Assembly: GCA_030267565.1 (NCBI GenBank)
Contig: BRXU01000003.1
Location: 5,679,001-5,743,000, forward strand
Direction: 5' to 3'
Length of the DNA stretch: 64,000 bases
DNA from: Pleodorina starrii
Taxonomy: Eukaryota; Chlorophyta; Chlorophyceae; Chlamydomonadales; Volvocaceae
Below are positions 11,005 to 21,000 of this stretch, piece after piece. A model generated the notes under the pieces. The model had not been told where the DNA came from and ran no database searches. It saw only the letters and a list, made by a program, of their open reading frames with translations. Position 1 is the first letter of the stretch, and every line of letters begins with the position of its first letter. The translations under genes were made by a program, and so were the position numbers.

Positions 11005-14000
11005 TCAGCAGACGCCGCAGTCAGCAATGCTGACGTCCACACGCGGGGTGCCGTCGGCGCTGGCGGCTTCCGCGTCTGCGCCGCCCGAACGGGGTGCGGC
11101 ACACACAAGCGCGCGCGGGGAGAGGGAGAGGCGGTGGAAGAGGAGACGGAACGGGAGGGCTTACGTAGGAGGGAAGGGCTGAGAGGCGGAAAGGCGGGCC
11201 GCGGGTTTACGGAGGGGAGCGGGCGAGTGGGCGAGTAGGGTCAGCTGCCCTCCACCCCCGCCCGGGTCCAGCCCCTGGCCCCTTCCCCCTGGCCCCTCCC
11301 TCCAAACAGTCAGCCTAAATCCGGTGCCCTTCGTTACGCCCCCTCTCTCCGACAGCTAGCACCGGGATCCGTTGGGAACCCATTGATTCGATTCATTACC
11401 GCCCCGCGCCGCTCCTAAACGGACAGCGCCAGTGCTGGGGCGGCCGTCCCTACGAGCTCGAGCGGGCGCTGCCCCCGCAGGGCCGGGCAGAACGGAGGGA
11501 ACATTGCCCAACGCAATGACGCCTTGGAGGCCACATTGAGGCCACCGGGTCGCAGGAGCCCGTGGCTCACTCGCCACCTCTTCCCCCGTGCGCCATACGG
11601 TACCCCACACGGGCGCCGCAGCTCAGCGGGCCGTGCCCCCGATCATGCGCTGCCCACTTCCCGCGCAGTGCCCCCCCCCCCACACACATACACACCCCTC
11701 GCCGCGCCGCGTCACACCGTGCCCCCCCCCCCCGCGCCCAACGCACCTATCCGCGCCAAGATGTCCAGCCCCTCCAGCACCTTGCCAAACACCACGTGCT
11801 TGCCTGATCGGGAGACACATCCGATCACGGCAGGGAAACACAGGCGGGGGCCTCCTGTTGCCCAAACAGGACAGGTCAGGAACTTAGGATACCGTAGGTG
11901 GGAGCCAACCAGGCGGCCCTGGCCAGCACGGGTTGCGGCCTTTGTGTATACCACCCTGGCTTCATTAGATGTCGGCATTTGTGGTTACCAGTGCTGAATG
12001 GCGCCCCTCAGCACCTCCTTAGGTCGGATTTTGTGCCCTCCCTCGCCCTCTCCCTCGCCCAACCTTGTCATCACCTCATCACCGCCTCTCCCCCCTCCCC
12101 CGCTGCCCCCTTCCCCCCCCCCCCCCCGCACTTGCCGTCACACTGTGGCGCAGTCGCCAACGTGAAGAAGAACCTGACCAGGGAGGGACAGAGACCCTCA
12201 GCGGGTTAGTGCTAGCGGGTTACACACGGGGCTGGGGCAGCGGCGGAGGGCGGGGGGGGGGGGGGGCGGGGGCGGGCCACCACACCACACGTTTCACACC
12301 GGTCTTCTACCCGGGGGTAAGGAGCCCCGTGGGCCCCCCGGCCCCTCGCCCTCGCAGCGCGCGGCACGGCGTGCGGGATGCGGGCTACGGGCTGCAGGGC
12401 TACGCCACTCACTGGCTTGTGTTTGTGTTTTTGCCTCCGTTAGCCATACTGAGCACCCCGGGGCCGTCGTGCTTCAGCTTCAGGCCGGGCTTCTCGTCGT
12501 TGAACTGGCCACCGTAGATGCTGTCACCGCCGGAGCCGTCGCCTGCGGACAGACGACGGAGCGGAACGGAACGGAACGGATGGATTTGACCCGTGGGTCG
12601 CCCGCTAGAGCCGCAGGCTACAGCGGGCCACGGGCCGCAGGCTCAGCGTGCAATTCCCTCTTGACCCATGGGTCAGCCGTTAAGAGTCGCAGGCTGAGCG
12701 TGGAATCCCACGGGGGGAACTTGACCCATGGGTCACCCTCTCGCCTGGGCCTGTCCCCGGGTCGGTGCGTCGCGTGGATTAGCCGCCGGAGCCGCAGTAA
12801 TACCTGCCGACCCACGGGTCACCCGTTCGTCTGGGAGGGGGTTCTCCGGGTGCTGCTTGCGGTGCTTCGCGCATCGCGCCCGGGTGCGGTGCGGTGCGGT
12901 GCGAACCCCCGGGCGGCTCCCTCCGGTGAAGCCGCGCGGCTCCCTCTCATCATCACCTTACCTCACCTCGCCTCACCTCTCCTAGTCTCCTTACCTACCT
13001 CGCACAATGTCGCCCCCCTGGCAGCAGAATCCCTTAACTATCCGGTGGAACTTGGTGCCCTGTGGCGCACCGGGGCGTTTGCGCGTTGCAAGTACCGGGG
13101 CATGGCGTGTATGCTGGTGGGGGTTGTGGTGGTTGTAGTGATGCAGGATGTCATGGCAATGATACGATATGCCGGTAGGCGGCGGAAGGCTCAGCCCTAC
13201 CCGCCCCACCCCACCCCACCCCAGACTGGCATGCCAACCGACCTTGAAGTGCAGCGGCTTCTTGCTGGCCTTGCCCAGCCCCTTCTCCCCGGTCAGCAGG
13301 CAGCGGAAATTCTCAACCGTCTTGGGCACCTTCACGGGGCGGAGGGGTTTAGGGTTTTAGGGTACAGCAATGGTACGGCAAATGGGGCTGGGAGCGGCGG
13401 CCAGGCGAGGCTGGGAAGGGGCGGGGCGGGGCCCCGGGGCTGGAACATCTCCCGGGCTCCAAGGCTCTTGATGCAACCCTCCGGGAGGTACGGGAGGTAC
13501 GTACCTCTGCGGCACTGGGCAGCGTCACGTCATGTCACGTCCATATGCGCCACTTAGGCCACTTCGACTTTTCGGGTGTGTGTGTGAAAGAATGAACGGA
13601 TTTCGAGGTTATGATCCCATCGGACCGCCTCTCACACCCCGCTCTCGCTTAGCCGGCCCACATCACAAGCACCCCAGGGTGTGAGTTGCGCTGAATCGCG
13701 CAAGCGGGCTTGGACCCGGTGGTGCGGTCAGGCGGATGTTTTGCGTGCAAGTGGGGAGCGGGCTCGGGCGTGGGGCGGTGAGTGCGTGCACGCGCGCGCC
13801 GTGTGTGTGGTGGTGGTGGTGGTGGTGGTGGTGTCCCGTTGGGGCTCCTCCTTCGCACCTCCTTGTCCAACAGTTCCACCACAATTCGCCCCGCACGAAT
13901 GGGCGCCGGCTTGGAGGTCGAGACCTCGCCCTTGGCCGCCCAAGCTGGATCGGAGGCATAGCCTTCGCGCAAAAGCGTCTCGCCATCGGCGTCGAGTTCC

Positions 14001-14220
14001 TCCGGCCTGCCGCTCAGGCCGTACTGCGTGCAGGACGACAGGAATTTGACTCATACTATTATTCGCACATAAAATGGTAACATAATGTGGATATCTAGCA
14101 CGAATTCAAGCTGACCTGCGGGCCAACGGCGGCGAGCCAATCGGCCGCGCGCTGATAAGCAGCGAGCGCTGTCGCGTAGGCGGCGGCGTCCCCAATGTCA
14201 ATGTCAAGATAAGCTTTCAT
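11005..14220 (-). CDS. Cyclophilin peptidyl-prolyl isomerase with an insertion in the fold
   Basis: Eight exons, in transcript order 14220-14116, 14023-13859, 13329-13243, 13059-12999, 12542-12413, 12173-12136, 11803-11747, 11075-11005; all phases agree (237 aa). Cyclophilins isomerise Xaa-Pro bonds. Core blocks are [47 protein letters not shown] and [13 protein letters not shown], and the chain ends in SIADCGVC. Catalytic Arg125 (CypA Arg55), Phe130, Gln133, Phe185 and His198 (CypA His126) are kept; CypA Met61 is Cys131 and Trp121 is Gln193. The N-terminus [10 protein letters not shown] is the first strand of the fold, but about 65 Ala/Glu-rich residues (roughly 12-77) come before the second strand ([11 protein letters not shown]), where ordinary cyclophilins have a short turn. 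The intron 12135-11804 starts with GC instead of GT; reading through GC-AG is the only way found to keep CDGKHVVFG in frame. No clear targeting peptide, so cytosolic or nuclear is likely. Divergent from the transporter gene. Confidence 0.92.
12587..12821. repeat. Four diverged intronic repeats with a TGACCCATGGGTCA-type palindrome
   Basis: In the cyclophilin intron 12543-12998, four units of 60-86 bases each carry a palindromic core: 12587-12600, 12662-12675, 12722-12735 (the middle two perfect TGACCCATGGGTCA) and 12808-12821 (CGACCCACGGGTCA). GAGCCGCAGGCT-like stretches lie between them. Related cores occur in introns of other genes in the window. Confidence 0.9.
13346..13363. repeat. Telomere-like TTTTAGGG units
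   Basis: GGTTTAGGGTTTTAGGG lies in the cyclophilin intron 13330-13858, 17 bases from the exon that ends at 13329. Confidence 0.75.
13808..13832. repeat. GGT trinucleotide run
   Basis: Pure GGT repeat in the cyclophilin intron 13330-13858, close to the splice donor at 13858. On the transcribed strand it reads ACC. Confidence 0.9.
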
Positions 14221-15181
14221 TTTTAAAGTATATCAGGCACGGTGTTGGTTTCCCGGGCCGGCGATGAAAAACAGCGATCGACTGCCTCCTGTACGACTGT
14301 GCGGGAGCGGCCCCGACACAGACGGCATGCATAACAATCCGGCCATGGCAAGCTAGCTGCTACAATCATACCAAGGTCGCCGTACCAGGCTCAGGGATTA
14401 CGGGGGCCGGGCCAACCCCAGAAGGCGACATGATGCGTGCCGCACCGGTGTGCCAACTTTGGCAGCAGGTAGTCTTGCGCTATCGCGTGTACAGAGAGAT
14501 GCAACCCGCGGCTAGTCCACTCAGCTGTCAGGGGGAATGACAGGTTGTGACAGACACAGCAGCGGCAGTTGGTCGCAAGGGGAGAGCGCACTCAAAGTTG
14601 CACATGACCTTGTCCAGCGGATTTACATGTATAAATGATCGCGCATGGACAGTGTCCATTGTGCTCCCTGCGTCCCTGGCAGCACGGGTCCCTTCTCCCT
14701 GGGAGCTGGGACCCCTGGCCTCCTAACTGCCATGATTCGGTTGAAGAACCGTTAAATCGGATGAAAATCTCATCCGCACTGCGCCTCGTTAAGCGAGGAA
14801 ATTGTCAGGGAGCAATGAATCCCTATTTTTTATAGACCGGAAAAACTCCTATTGTCCGACGTCCTCATGGCAAATTGGGTAAGTGGTAGGTCGTCCGGTC
14901 CGACTTGCCTGAAGCTAGGCTTCCCTACCGCCAGACTGGGTCATGAATAGCCGAACATAATCTCAACAGTACACAAGGAACAAATCTTGTTTGTAATTCT
15001 GTTCAACGAATGTAGGGCAACGAATGTAGGGCACGTAACTCTGTAGGGCACGTAACTCAAGCTCCCGCCACCGGTGCGGCACGTTAAAAACGCCGATTTT
15101 AGGCTTAGCTCTAGATTTGTAAGGGAAAAAACTCAGCCCATCACCAGCAGCACGTGAAGCAGTTGTCGCACCGCAGTGGCA
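14221..15181. other. Divergent promoter region between cyclophilin and transporter
   Basis: 961 bases between two start codons on opposite strands. Composition is more AT-rich than the genes. Short direct repeats of GAATGTAGGGCA and GTAGGGCACGTAACTC lie at about 15005-15060, nearer the transporter. No coding signature and no recognisable RNA gene. Confidence 0.55.
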
Positions 15182-18005
15182 ATGTGGGGCTTCATTCAGT
15201 CTGCGTCGCGCATGAGGGCGCATCCGCTCACCCAGCTCGCTGTGACGGGCGCCCTGTCAGCGATCGTGGGCTTCACGCTTCAGATCACCAAGCTGTCCGC
15301 TCTGGACAGCAGCGGCCGGCAGTTCGACCAGGGGACCTACGCAGGGAAGGTGCGCGGCCGTGGGGGGCTGCGACCTGCGAGCATGGCTGTGCTGCAGGGC
15401 GCTCTGCCCGGCACTCCCTTCCGCTTTCAACGTCATCTCGCGACCAGCTGGTCCCGGGACCAGCTGGTCGCTGGTCCTCTTTCTAATGCCCTTCTTCCGC
15501 GTCGGACGTCGAGGAAAGGGCCCCGGCCCACCTGCAAGCCCACGGTAGTGCGTGTGCCAGCGCCGAAGCGCCTTCCCGCACGACACTGCCGCCCGAACCC
15601 CAGGTTGGCTTCCTGGCCGTGTTCGGGGTCAACAAGGCCTTTGCCAATCTGTCCGTGGGTTGGCTGGTCACTCGACTGGGCTACGTCCGCACGGAGCTGG
15701 CGGGCTGGGTGCTGGGGCTGGCCATGCCGCTGACACTGGCGCTGGCGGCGACGGCCGGGGCCGACGGCGACGCTGGCGCCGCTGGCGCCTCCGGCGCAGC
15801 GGGGTGGCGCGCAGTGATGTTCGCTAACGTGGTGCTGGGGCTGCAGCAGGGCCTGTGCTGGTCGGTGACGGTGCTGATGATGATCCTGCTGATGCCGGAC
15901 ACGCGGCGAGGGCTGGCGTCGGGGCTGAATGAGACGCTGGGGTACGCAGGTGTGTTGGGAGGGCTGCGGAGAAGAGGGTCGGGTGAGAGGGCTGGGCGGG
16001 TCGGCTCGGCGGGAGGGTGGAGTCGGGTGGCTGGGTCAAACCGACTGGGGATGAGAGTCTGTGTAGGAGCCGCGAGGGAGAGTTGTTTCGGGGCTGGGTC
16101 TGGTCACAAAGGCCGTGAAACGAACACAGGCATGCGACTGCACTAGATCGCTGTGCGTGAGCGCCGAAGGGCACACCCTCCCCCCCCACAGCCCACACAC
16201 GCAAGCGCGGTCGCCTCTGACCCACGGGTCACTTCCTTCATCCCGTTCCAACCCAAACCCCTTCCAATCCGTCCCCAGCGGTCGCCTCCGCGGCGCCAGT
16301 GTACGGCATCCTGGAGTCGCGCCTGGTGCGCTGCGGCTGGGCGTTGCCGGCGGCGCAGCTCTCCGCGGCATGCCGTGCAGCGGTGCAGCCGCTCCTGGGC
16401 GGCATGGCGGCGGACCCCGGCGCCCCCGCCGACCCCAACACCGCTGCGCTGCCGGCTTTGGACCTGGAACCCAGCGCCTGCACCTCACCCGACACCTGGG
16501 ACCCCGCCTGCCTGGGCGAGTGTCAGTGCCGGGGCTACGACCGGCTGTTGATTGCGGCGCTGCTGGTGCTGCTGCCGTCGGGCCTGGCCGTTACGGCACT
16601 TCTGCTTGTGGAGCCGTCGCCGGCGGCGGCATATCTGCCGGTGTCCGCAGCAGCGGCGGATGGAGTGAGGACGGAGGATGAGTGCAAGGCTGGCTTCAGC
16701 GGCAGCGGCGGAGGCGGCGGCGGTGTTGGGAGCCGGGATGCGGAAGACGGGGCGCCGGTGCGGCGAGGCCCGCGCGCCTGGCTGGCGGCACTGCGCCAGT
16801 CGCTGGCACGGTCGATGTCGTATGACGGCGGTGGTTACGGAATGTCGTACAAGCACCTGCCGCCGGAGCAGGCGGCTGAGACCCGCCGGCTGTTGACGCG
16901 CGCTCCGCCGCAGCCGCAGCCGGAGGCCACCGGATCCTCGTCATCGGCTAGCGGCGCCGCCCGCGTGAGCAAGGATATGGAACTGGCTACCCGGGACGGC
17001 CCCCACCACCCTCCCGTCCGTTTCCAGCAACAAGGCGACGGTCCAGCGGAGCCGCAAACAGCCGTCAGCCTTGACGTCGACGGCGGCCGCCAAAGCCCCC
17101 CTGGTCTCTCCTCAGCCGTTGCCTCCGGCGGCGGCGCCGGCACCGGTGGCGACTGGCTGTCCAGCGCTGCGCGCTTCGGCTCTGCATTCCTGCACTACTC
17201 TTGGCACAATCCCAGCACGGCCGCCATGTGCTTGGCCGGCGCCACCAGCAACGCCCTCACCTCCCTGGCCTGGGGGCTGCTGCTCACCTGGGCGCGCGAC
17301 AGCCTGGGCGTGCCCGGTCCCGGCCGCAACCTCATCACCGCGGCCTACTCCTTCCTCAAGGGCCTGGTGCAGCTGCTGTCGGGCGCTGCGTCCGACGCCG
17401 CCGGCCGCAAGGCGCCCGTGTTGGTGGGGCTGGCGCTCAACGCGGCGGGGCTGCTCACGTGCGCATGTGGAGCGGGCTGGGGCGGTTGGCTGCTGGGACT
17501 AGGCAGGGGTGCCGCGGGCGGCGGCGAGGCGGCGGCGGCGCAGCGGTTACTGCTGGTGCAATACGGCTACCTGGTGCTTGGAAGCTGCCTGATGGGCGCC
17601 GGCGCGGGCGTGTTTTACCCGGTTATGCCGGCGGCTGTTGTGGACCATCACGCTCGGCCCGCCAGTCACCAGCACCACGCTGTGGGCGAGGCGGAGGTGG
17701 ATGAGGGCGAGGCGGGTAGCGGAAGCGGCTGCGATGAGGGTGAGCGGGCACGGAGGTGGAAGGAGCACGGCGGGGGAGTAGTGGCGGGGGAGCACTCCGT
17801 GGCGGCGGCCATGGCCACGTACCGGTTCTGGAGGGATCTGGGCTACGCGCTGGGGGCGCTGGGGGGCCCGGTGGCAGATGTGGTGGGGGTGGAGGTGACG
17901 CTGCTGGTGGCGGCGGCGGCTTGCCTGGCTGTGGCGGGTGTCGTGCTGGTCCGGTACGAGGAGCGGGTGCCGGTTGCGGCGGCAAAGGTGAAAGTGCGGG
18001 AGTAG
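15182..18005 (+). CDS. Major facilitator superfamily transporter
   Basis: Three exons: 15182-15349, 15604-15949, 16279-18005 (stop TAG); phases agree, 746 aa. Exon 1 encodes an Ala/Gln-rich hydrophobic first segment. Exon 2 carries the MFS core FGVNKAFANLSVGWLVTRLG (the loop 2-3 region) and LGLQQGLCWSVTVLMMILLM, then DTRRGLASGLNETLGYAA across the splice. Exon 3 has a Cys-containing loop (four Cys between LEPSACTS and CQCRGYDR) and a sixth span. A low-complexity cytosolic loop of roughly 190 residues follows (16620-17190, Ser/Gly/Gln/His), then the second half (GRKAPVLVGLALNAAG and ATYRFWRDLGYALGA). Another inserted loop near the end is His-rich (DHHARPASHQHH) and acidic. The overall pattern resembles bacterial-type drug or metabolite efflux MFS proteins; the substrate cannot be told from sequence. 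The ATG at 15182 was chosen because it begins the open frame before the first hydrophobic segment. The 746 aa exceed the usual 400-550 because of the loops. Confidence 0.8.
15440..15471. repeat. 32-bp perfect palindrome in transporter intron 1
   Basis: A palindrome without spacer centred on CCCGGG, with two GACCAGCTGGTC blocks, inside intron 15350-15603. It could form a cruciform or RNA hairpin. Confidence 0.95.
16218..16231. repeat. Intronic palindromic motif TGACCCACGGGTCA
   Basis: A single copy of the palindrome-like core in the transporter intron 15950-16278, 47 bases before the last exon. Confidence 0.8.
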
Positions 18006-21000
18006 CGATGCGAGAAGGCGGGTCAGCAGGCGACCGACCTGGTGGTGCGGCGGCGGGGCTAGCGAGTAGGCAGGACGCAGAGGAGGACGGGTGTGATTGC
18101 GATACACCAAGCGTGAGTATGGTACGGCAAACGTGAGTATAAGACGGGGTGTGATTATGGAATGACCGTCTTACGAACCGGTATAGGCCGCGGTTGAGGG
18201 CGTCACCAAGGTGAAGGATTGCCTGGCTTATGCAGGGGGTGTGTGGAATGTGGGTTGGGGCTTCGGGCTTTTACTGCATGTCAGCATGTTACACACGTAA
18301 ACACTGAGGCAGCCTTGGATTTCGCGGATAGTGTGTACGTAAGATATCGTACAAGGTGCATACTGTACCGCAAGCATCCAAACATCCAGTCCAGCCGCAG
18401 CGGCCGTCGGTGCGTTGAGCGCCGGCGGTCTGTACCTACAGCGATTGACAAAGCGTGTCATGCATTCCAGCGCGTCAGCATAATCTTTTAAACCTACACA
18501 TTGTCTAGACCCTCTCATGTCATTATGGCCTCCGTCTGACGACTAAAAGCCCTGCCGCATTTCGCTGCCCCCACGGAGAATCTCAGCGACATCCATACAA
18601 TCAACTTCAGCGCGCCAAAGAATTAACAAGCGCGCCGGGGGATCACGGGCGACGCCGCGCCACCGCGGCCACACGCCCGCCTTGTAGTCTCCAAGAATTA
18701 AAAATCGCTGAGCTGAGCTCCCGGGGCACCAAATAGCAGGCCACCACCGCGAAAGACATTCTGCATTGGGAATTCCCGTTTCTAAGCACGCGGCGACGAA
18801 CACACGCACACACACCCTCCGCCGTACTTCGTTAATCTCATTCACTCCTACGCGTCATATGCCAAACACGGGATCGAGCCCACAGTTATATGTCGGTTCG
18901 GACACAAGGGCGGGCCCGGCACCCCGCGCTGCACAAGTTTGTTGGCTGCCTGTCAAGTCTTCCGTACGGTGCGAAACCCGAGCAGTTCGATATGAACACA
19001 GTGCGAATGCAAATCCAATCAGAAGCGCGTCAGCGTGAAAGTGCACACATGAATTGCATCAATGCTATAAAGAAATTCAAGAGAAGCGCCATCACGCGTA
19101 ACGAGCACAACCAAACGACCTTAGCGAAGATGACTAGTTGCACCCGTCACGCGGCAGTTAAGCCGGCCCAAGGCACAGTTATGCAGGCTCCCAACTTCAG
19201 GGAGCAGAGGCAGGCGCCACCACCGCCTAGGATGACGATGAGCTAGCGTTTGCGCTGGCGAACAAGCGCGAAAAAAAACTGGCTCCGCTAGAGCGCTGCT
19301 GCTCTGACCGCCCGTTTGCACCCAGGGAGAAATCGTAGAAGGCGACTGCCGTAGGACTGCACGGGATGGAAAACAGACACATATACCGTCGTCAACGACC
19401 TAAATTAATACCGGGCGGCCGCGGCCGCCAGCACTGCAGGAGACGGCGGTCCCCTCACCTTGTGGCATAGAAGCAGAAGGAATCTGTTGGCATATTTGCA
19501 AGTTGGCGGGGAACCAGCAAGAAGTCAAAAACAGTTTGGCGGCCTGTTCAATACACTTCGCCGCACCTTGCATCTGCGACGACTGCTTCTGGGACGAAGC
19601 GGTACTGCATCGCAGCACTGGAATGTCCATGGCCGCTGTACGCATGCCAGACGAAGCCGCAGCGGACATTGCCGAGAAGTCGGAGAGCTTGGGCTGGGAG
19701 ACGTAAGCAAGACTCAAGAGTTTATGCTGCAGATTGTCTATGTTTGGTTAAGCCTAATCGATATGGTTGTCGTTTCATCGGTGGACTTTTATACTCTTGA
19801 AGCAGAACGGGCAGGTTCGTACCGAATGACGAGAGAAGACCTCGGTAGCCGGGCTCGTCCACAATTCCTGTCGTTTTAAGGGTCCAACATTGTGCGAAGA
19901 CGGTTACGATAGTAACCAAGGCGCTGGAGGTGTACACTTGGGTCATCCCAACCGCCCGAGATTCGGCCCGAGCGGGCCGAGCGGTGAAACTATAGCGAAA
20001 GGAAACACAGGCAGCCGGCACAAAATATGACCGTGTACATCATCTTGCGCTGCCAGGTTGCCGCTACATCGGCTGGGAAATAACAGCGCCGTGGGCTCAC
20101 CGTCGAGCGAAACATGGCAGGTCAGAAGAACACGAATGGCAGGTGACGGCATAGTTACGTTGATGCATGTCTCCCGCCGCGTGTGTTAGCAACTTTCCTG
20201 GGTTCTGCTGCGAAAATCGTACTTCAAGAGACAAAACCCAACTGCATGGGCACCCACCAGGAGCACCAGGGAGCACCCGGCCCCAATGCCGACGTGTGGC
20301 AAGCATAAACAGAAAAATCATACAAGGGCGGCTAGCTCTCAGGAAGTTCAAAAAGAGCTTTTGGGTCCCGACGCAGTGCTCCTGGGTCAAGCCTGCGGTT
20401 GGTGGCGCTTGGCCCCATCGGCCGCAGACCCAAAGGCCGCGCAGCATGCAGGCGCGCCCAAATGGCGTGCTGCAACATCCTCCTTGTGGCATCATTGCCT
20501 TCAACTGCCTTGCGCTCGGGCGGCCACGTACTCGCCACGCACACTGTTAGGCGTCGGGCGGACTCCAGGACAGGCCGTTAGCTGGCCGTTTGACCCCGCC
20601 ACAGATGGGAGTCGTGACATCGGCCGACACGCATGTGCCCCAACTTCTCACGGCCGTGTCCTGGCTGGAGCCCCCTGCTTCAAAGCTCCAAACCCAGCAA
20701 GCAGAAGTCCAGCAGCGACCCGGGATGGCGGCGTACCCGGCAGCGCGAATGACCCGTTTTACAGTGACGGAAAGGATTATCGGTATATCTATCGGTGCTG
20801 AAAAGGATGGCCGTCTGCTGACCTGTATGGGCATGTGTGGACCGCGCGTGGGGCCCGTGGGCCCCCCGCGGCCTTTATCTGTCCGCTCGCCGCGCTTGCG
20901 TCCTGCGGGCTACGGTGCCCTCCTAACTCGCAGTGGTTGTTGGAGTGGGCTCCAGCCCCCCGAAAGGGTAGAGCCGGAAGGGTAGAGCCAGCTGGCCGTT

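Noticed and set aside
16036..16488. 150-codon minus ORF opposite the transporter
   Set aside because: Antisense shadow of intron 2 and the start of exon 3 of the transporter.
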